A model generated the notes under the pieces. That model saw only the letters and a list, made by a program, of their open reading frames with translations, had not been told where the DNA came from and did not search any database. Below are positions 11,726 to 14,110 of a stretch of DNA of 14,110 bases, piece after piece. How positions within the stretch are numbered: position 1 is the first letter of the stretch; each line of letters begins with the position of its first letter. The DNA lies in NCBI GenBank assembly GCA_025352585.1, contig JANXTD010000060.1, positions 1-14,110 on the forward strand. Reading direction: 5' to 3'. Source of the DNA: Fimbriiglobus sp. (lineage in GTDB: Bacteria; Planctomycetota; Planctomycetia; Gemmatales; Gemmataceae). Made by a program: the position numbers and the translations under genes.

Positions 11726-14110
11726 TCACGCCGCCCGCAGCAGTTCCGCGTCGGAACCCCCGCTGCGGACCAGCCGCTCGGCGTCCTTGCCCGAGAACTT
11801 CCAGAACAGTCCGGGGTGGACGAGGAACTCGCAGAACGTCGAGGTCATCAGCCCGCCCAGGATCACCGTCGCCACCGGGTAGAGGATTTCCAGCCCCGGC
11901 TTCTTGCCGCCGACGACCAGCGGGATCAGCCCGATCCCGGCGGTCAGGGCAGTCATCAGCACCGGGGCCAGCCGCTCCAGGCTCCCCCGCAGCACCGTCT
12001 CCTTCGAGAAGGGCTGTCCTTCCTCCTTCATCAGATGGAAGTAGTGCGTCACCAGCAGGATGCCGTTGCGGACGGCGATCCCGCCGAGCGACACGACCCC
12101 GACCAGGCTCGCCACCGTCAGCGTCTGCTGCGTGATGACGAGTGCCAGCACCCCGCCGATGAAGGCCGTCGGGATGGCGTTGAGGATTTGCAGCGTGACC
12201 CGCACCGAGGGGTAGAGCGTCATCAGGACGAGGAAGATGCCGGCGAGCGACACCCCCGCAAGGACCGAGATCAGTCGGGTGGCCGACCGCTGGGCCTCGA
12301 ACTGCCCGCCGAACTCCACGAAGTACCCGTCCGGCATCTTGACCTTGCCCCGCACCTTCCGCTCGATCTCGGCGACGGTGCTTTCGAGGTCGCGGCCCGA
12401 CACGTTGCACCGGACGACCTGCTTCCGCCGCCCGTTCTCCCGGTTGACGAGGTTCGGCCCGCTGGCCGTGGCGGGGAAGTCGGCCACCTCGCGCAGCCGA
12501 ATCTGGCCCCGCCCGTTGGGGAGGTCCAGCCGCAACTCGCCGAGCTTGTAGGCGTCGGAGCGGTACGGCTCCTTCAACTTCACGACCAAGTCGAACCGCC
12601 GCTGGCCCTCCAGCACGACCGACACGGCCTCCCCTTTGAGCGCGGTCTGGACGAACTCGGCGACGTACTCGCGACTCAGTTGATGAAACGCGAGGTCGTC
12701 GGGCCGCAGGACGACGTGGACCTCGTCCACCCGCTCCTGGGGGTCGATGATCGGCGGCGTCACCCCCGGCACCTCGGCGACCACGTCGCGGGCTTGCCCG
12801 GCTAGTTCGCGGAGCTTGTCGAGGTCGTCGCCGTAAATCACGATGGCGATCTGCGACCGCACCCCGGAGAGCATGTGGCTGATGAGGTGCGACAGCGGCT
12901 GCTCGGTCTCGATCTCGACCCCTGGTGCCGCCGCCCGCAGGTCGGCCAGGAGCGACTTCAGGAACTCGTCGCGGCGGACCCCGGCGTCCGGGTTCATGGT
13001 CAGGATGTACTCGCCGACGTTCACCGGCTCGGCGTGCTCGTCCAACTCGGCCCGGCCCGTCCGGCGGGCGAAGTGGAGGACCGGCCCGTCCGGGTTGTCG
13101 GGCGTCTTCTGCATCGTCTTGAGCCGTGCGTCGATCAGCACCGCCGTCTGGTTCGACGCCTTCAGCGACGACCCGCCGGGCAGCCCGACGTTCACCTGGA
13201 CGCTGCCCTCATCGAACTTAGGTAGGAAGTCGGCCCCGAGGGTGGTCAGCCGCCAAGAGCAGTACCCGACCGCGGCCCACGTCAGCAGGAGCAGCAGGCC
13301 CGCCCGCCGCATGCTGAACCGGATCAGGAAGCCCGCCGCCCACTTCAGCGCCCGGACGAGCAGCCCGTCGCCGTGGGCGTGCGAGTGCTCGGACCGACCG
13401 AGCAGGTAGTACGACAGGACCGGCGTGACCGTCAGCGACACGACCAGCGACGCCAGGATCGACACGATGTACGCGACGCCGAGCGGCACGAACAGCCGGC
13501 CCTCGACGCCCGACAGGGCGAACAGCGGCAGGAACGCGAGGACCACGACCGCCGTCCCGAACACGATGGCCGAGCGGATTTCGCGGCTCGCCCGGTAGAC
13601 CACGACCAGGGCCGGCAGCGGGTCGGGGCGGGCGTTGTTCTCGCCCAGGCGGCGGTGGATGTTCTCCACGTCCACGATGGCGTCGTCCACCAGTTCGCCC
13701 ATCGCCACCGCGATCCCGCCGAGGGTCATCACGTTGATGCTCAGTTCCTGGCCGGTCAGCACCCCGATCAGCTTGAACGCCAGCGTCGTCACGACGAGCG
13801 AAAGGGGGATGGCGGTCAGGGTGATGAAAGTGGTGCGGACGTTGAGCAGGAACAGGAACAGGACGATCACGACCAGGATCGCCCCGATGAGCAGCGCCTC
13901 CTCGACGTAGTAGACGCCCCGGTCGATGAAGTTCTTCAGTTGGAACAGGTCGGTGTTCACGACCACGTCGGCGGGGAGCGCGGCCTCCGACTCCTTGAGG
14001 GCCGCCTTCACCGCGTCGGTCAGCTTGCGGGTGTCGGCGTGCGGCTGCTTGACGACGTTCAGGATGACGCCGGGGCTGCCGTCGATGCTGGAGTCGCCTC
14101 GCTTCGGGGC
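11726..14110 (-). CDS. CusA/CzcA-family heavy-metal RND efflux permease, missing its N terminus at the window edge
   Basis: 795 codons are visible and the frame is open through base 14110, so about 250-270 N-terminal residues lie outside. The first visible residues, RGDSSIDGSPGVILNVVKQPHADT, match the porter region of heavy-metal RND pumps. Landmarks follow: the TM2 entry region FIDRGVYYVEEALLIGA; TM4 NVMTLGGIAVAMGELVDDAIVDVENIHRRL, with two adjacent aspartates (codons 13682-13687); RTGRAELDEHAEPVNVGEYIL in the second porter half; and the C-terminal helices with VSLGGIAVRNGILLVTHYFHLM and PVLMTALTAGIGLIPLVVGG. It pumps monovalent or divalent heavy-metal ions with an adaptor and outer-membrane factor that are not in this window. 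Cu/Ag and Zn/Co/Cd types cannot be told apart here. It leads a same-strand run with lipoprotein, DMT and VIT1-type genes. Confidence 0.94.
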   Translation of the reverse strand, partial: APKRGDSSIDGSPGVILNVVKQPHADTRKLTDAVKAALKESEAALPADVVVNTDLFQLKNFIDRGVYYVEEALLIGAILVVIVLFLFLLNVRTTFITLTAIPLSLVVTTLAFKLIGVLTGQELSINVMTLGGIAVAMGELVDDAIVDVENIHRRLGENNARPDPLPALVVVYRASREIRSAIVFGTAVVVLAFLPLFALSGVEGRLFVPLGVAYIVSILASLVVSLTVTPVLSYYLLGRSEHSHAHGDGLLVRALKWAAGFLIRFSMRRAGLLLLLTWAAVGYCSWRLTTLGADFLPKFDEGSVQVNVGLPGGSSLKASNQTAVLIDARLKTMQKTPDNPDGPVLHFARRTGRAELDEHAEPVNVGEYILTMNPDAGVRRDEFLKSLLADLRAAAPGVEIETEQPLSHLISHMLSGVRSQIAIVIYGDDLDKLRELAGQARDVVAEVPGVTPPIIDPQERVDEVHVVLRPDDLAFHQLSREYVAEFVQTALKGEAVSVVLEGQRRFDLVVKLKEPYRSDAYKLGELRLDLPNGRGQIRLREVADFPATASGPNLVNRENGRRKQVVRCNVSGRDLESTVAEIERKVRGKVKMPDGYFVEFGGQFEAQRSATRLISVLAGVSLAGIFLVLMTLYPSVRVTLQILNAIPTAFIGGVLALVITQQTLTVASLVGVVSLGGIAVRNGILLVTHYFHLMKEEGQPFSKETVLRGSLERLAPVLMTALTAGIGLIPLVVGGKKPGLEILYPVATVILGGLMTSTFCEFLVHPGLFWKFSGKDAERLVRSGGSDAELLRAA

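Overview
The window is GC-rich and all eleven genes lie on the minus strand, so transcription runs from high to low coordinates. It looks like a metal-handling and sulfur-handling region of a Gram-negative bacterium: there are two RND pumps, a periplasmic adaptor, a lipoprotein and a transmembrane sensor kinase. Base composition, long antisense open frames and gene style suggest a planctomycete, perhaps Gemmataceae. That is an impression, because no rRNA or other marker is present. There is no phage, transposon, CRISPR array or RNA gene, and no gene-free stretch longer than about 230 bases.

In transcription order, block A (14110 to 9277) is a metal-transport operon. It holds the C-terminal three quarters of a CusA/CzcA-type heavy-metal RND pump, a small lipoprotein with His/Glu-rich candidate metal sites, a DMT/EamA permease with a 61-residue His-rich tail (23 His), and a VIT1/CCC1-type iron/manganese transporter. 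The VIT1 protein keeps every metal-site residue I can recall from the family structure. Short hairpins follow several stop codons, and a larger one closes the block.

Block B (9226 to 6580) is a sulfur/persulfide operon. A recognisable sigma70-type promoter with an overlapping palindrome drives an ArsR-family regulator, a YgaP-like membrane rhodanese and a CoA-disulfide (persulfide) reductase fused to a C-terminal rhodanese domain. The last two genes overlap by ATGA.

Block C (6488 to 3572) is a two-component pair, a membrane histidine kinase and an NtrC-type sigma54 activator with an intact GAFTGA loop. Their reading frames overlap by 23 bp.

Block D (3416 to 1) starts with a near-perfect sigma54 (-24/-12) promoter, followed by an RND membrane-fusion protein and the N-terminal 628 residues of an RND permease that runs off the window. 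The simplest reading is that the block C kinase/regulator switches on the block D pump through this promoter.

Taken together, the region pairs metal export (two RND pumps, DMT, VIT1) with low-molecular-weight thiol and persulfide turnover. No outer-membrane factor (TolC/CusC type) is visible in the window, and no adaptor for the CusA-type pump. Both could lie just outside.
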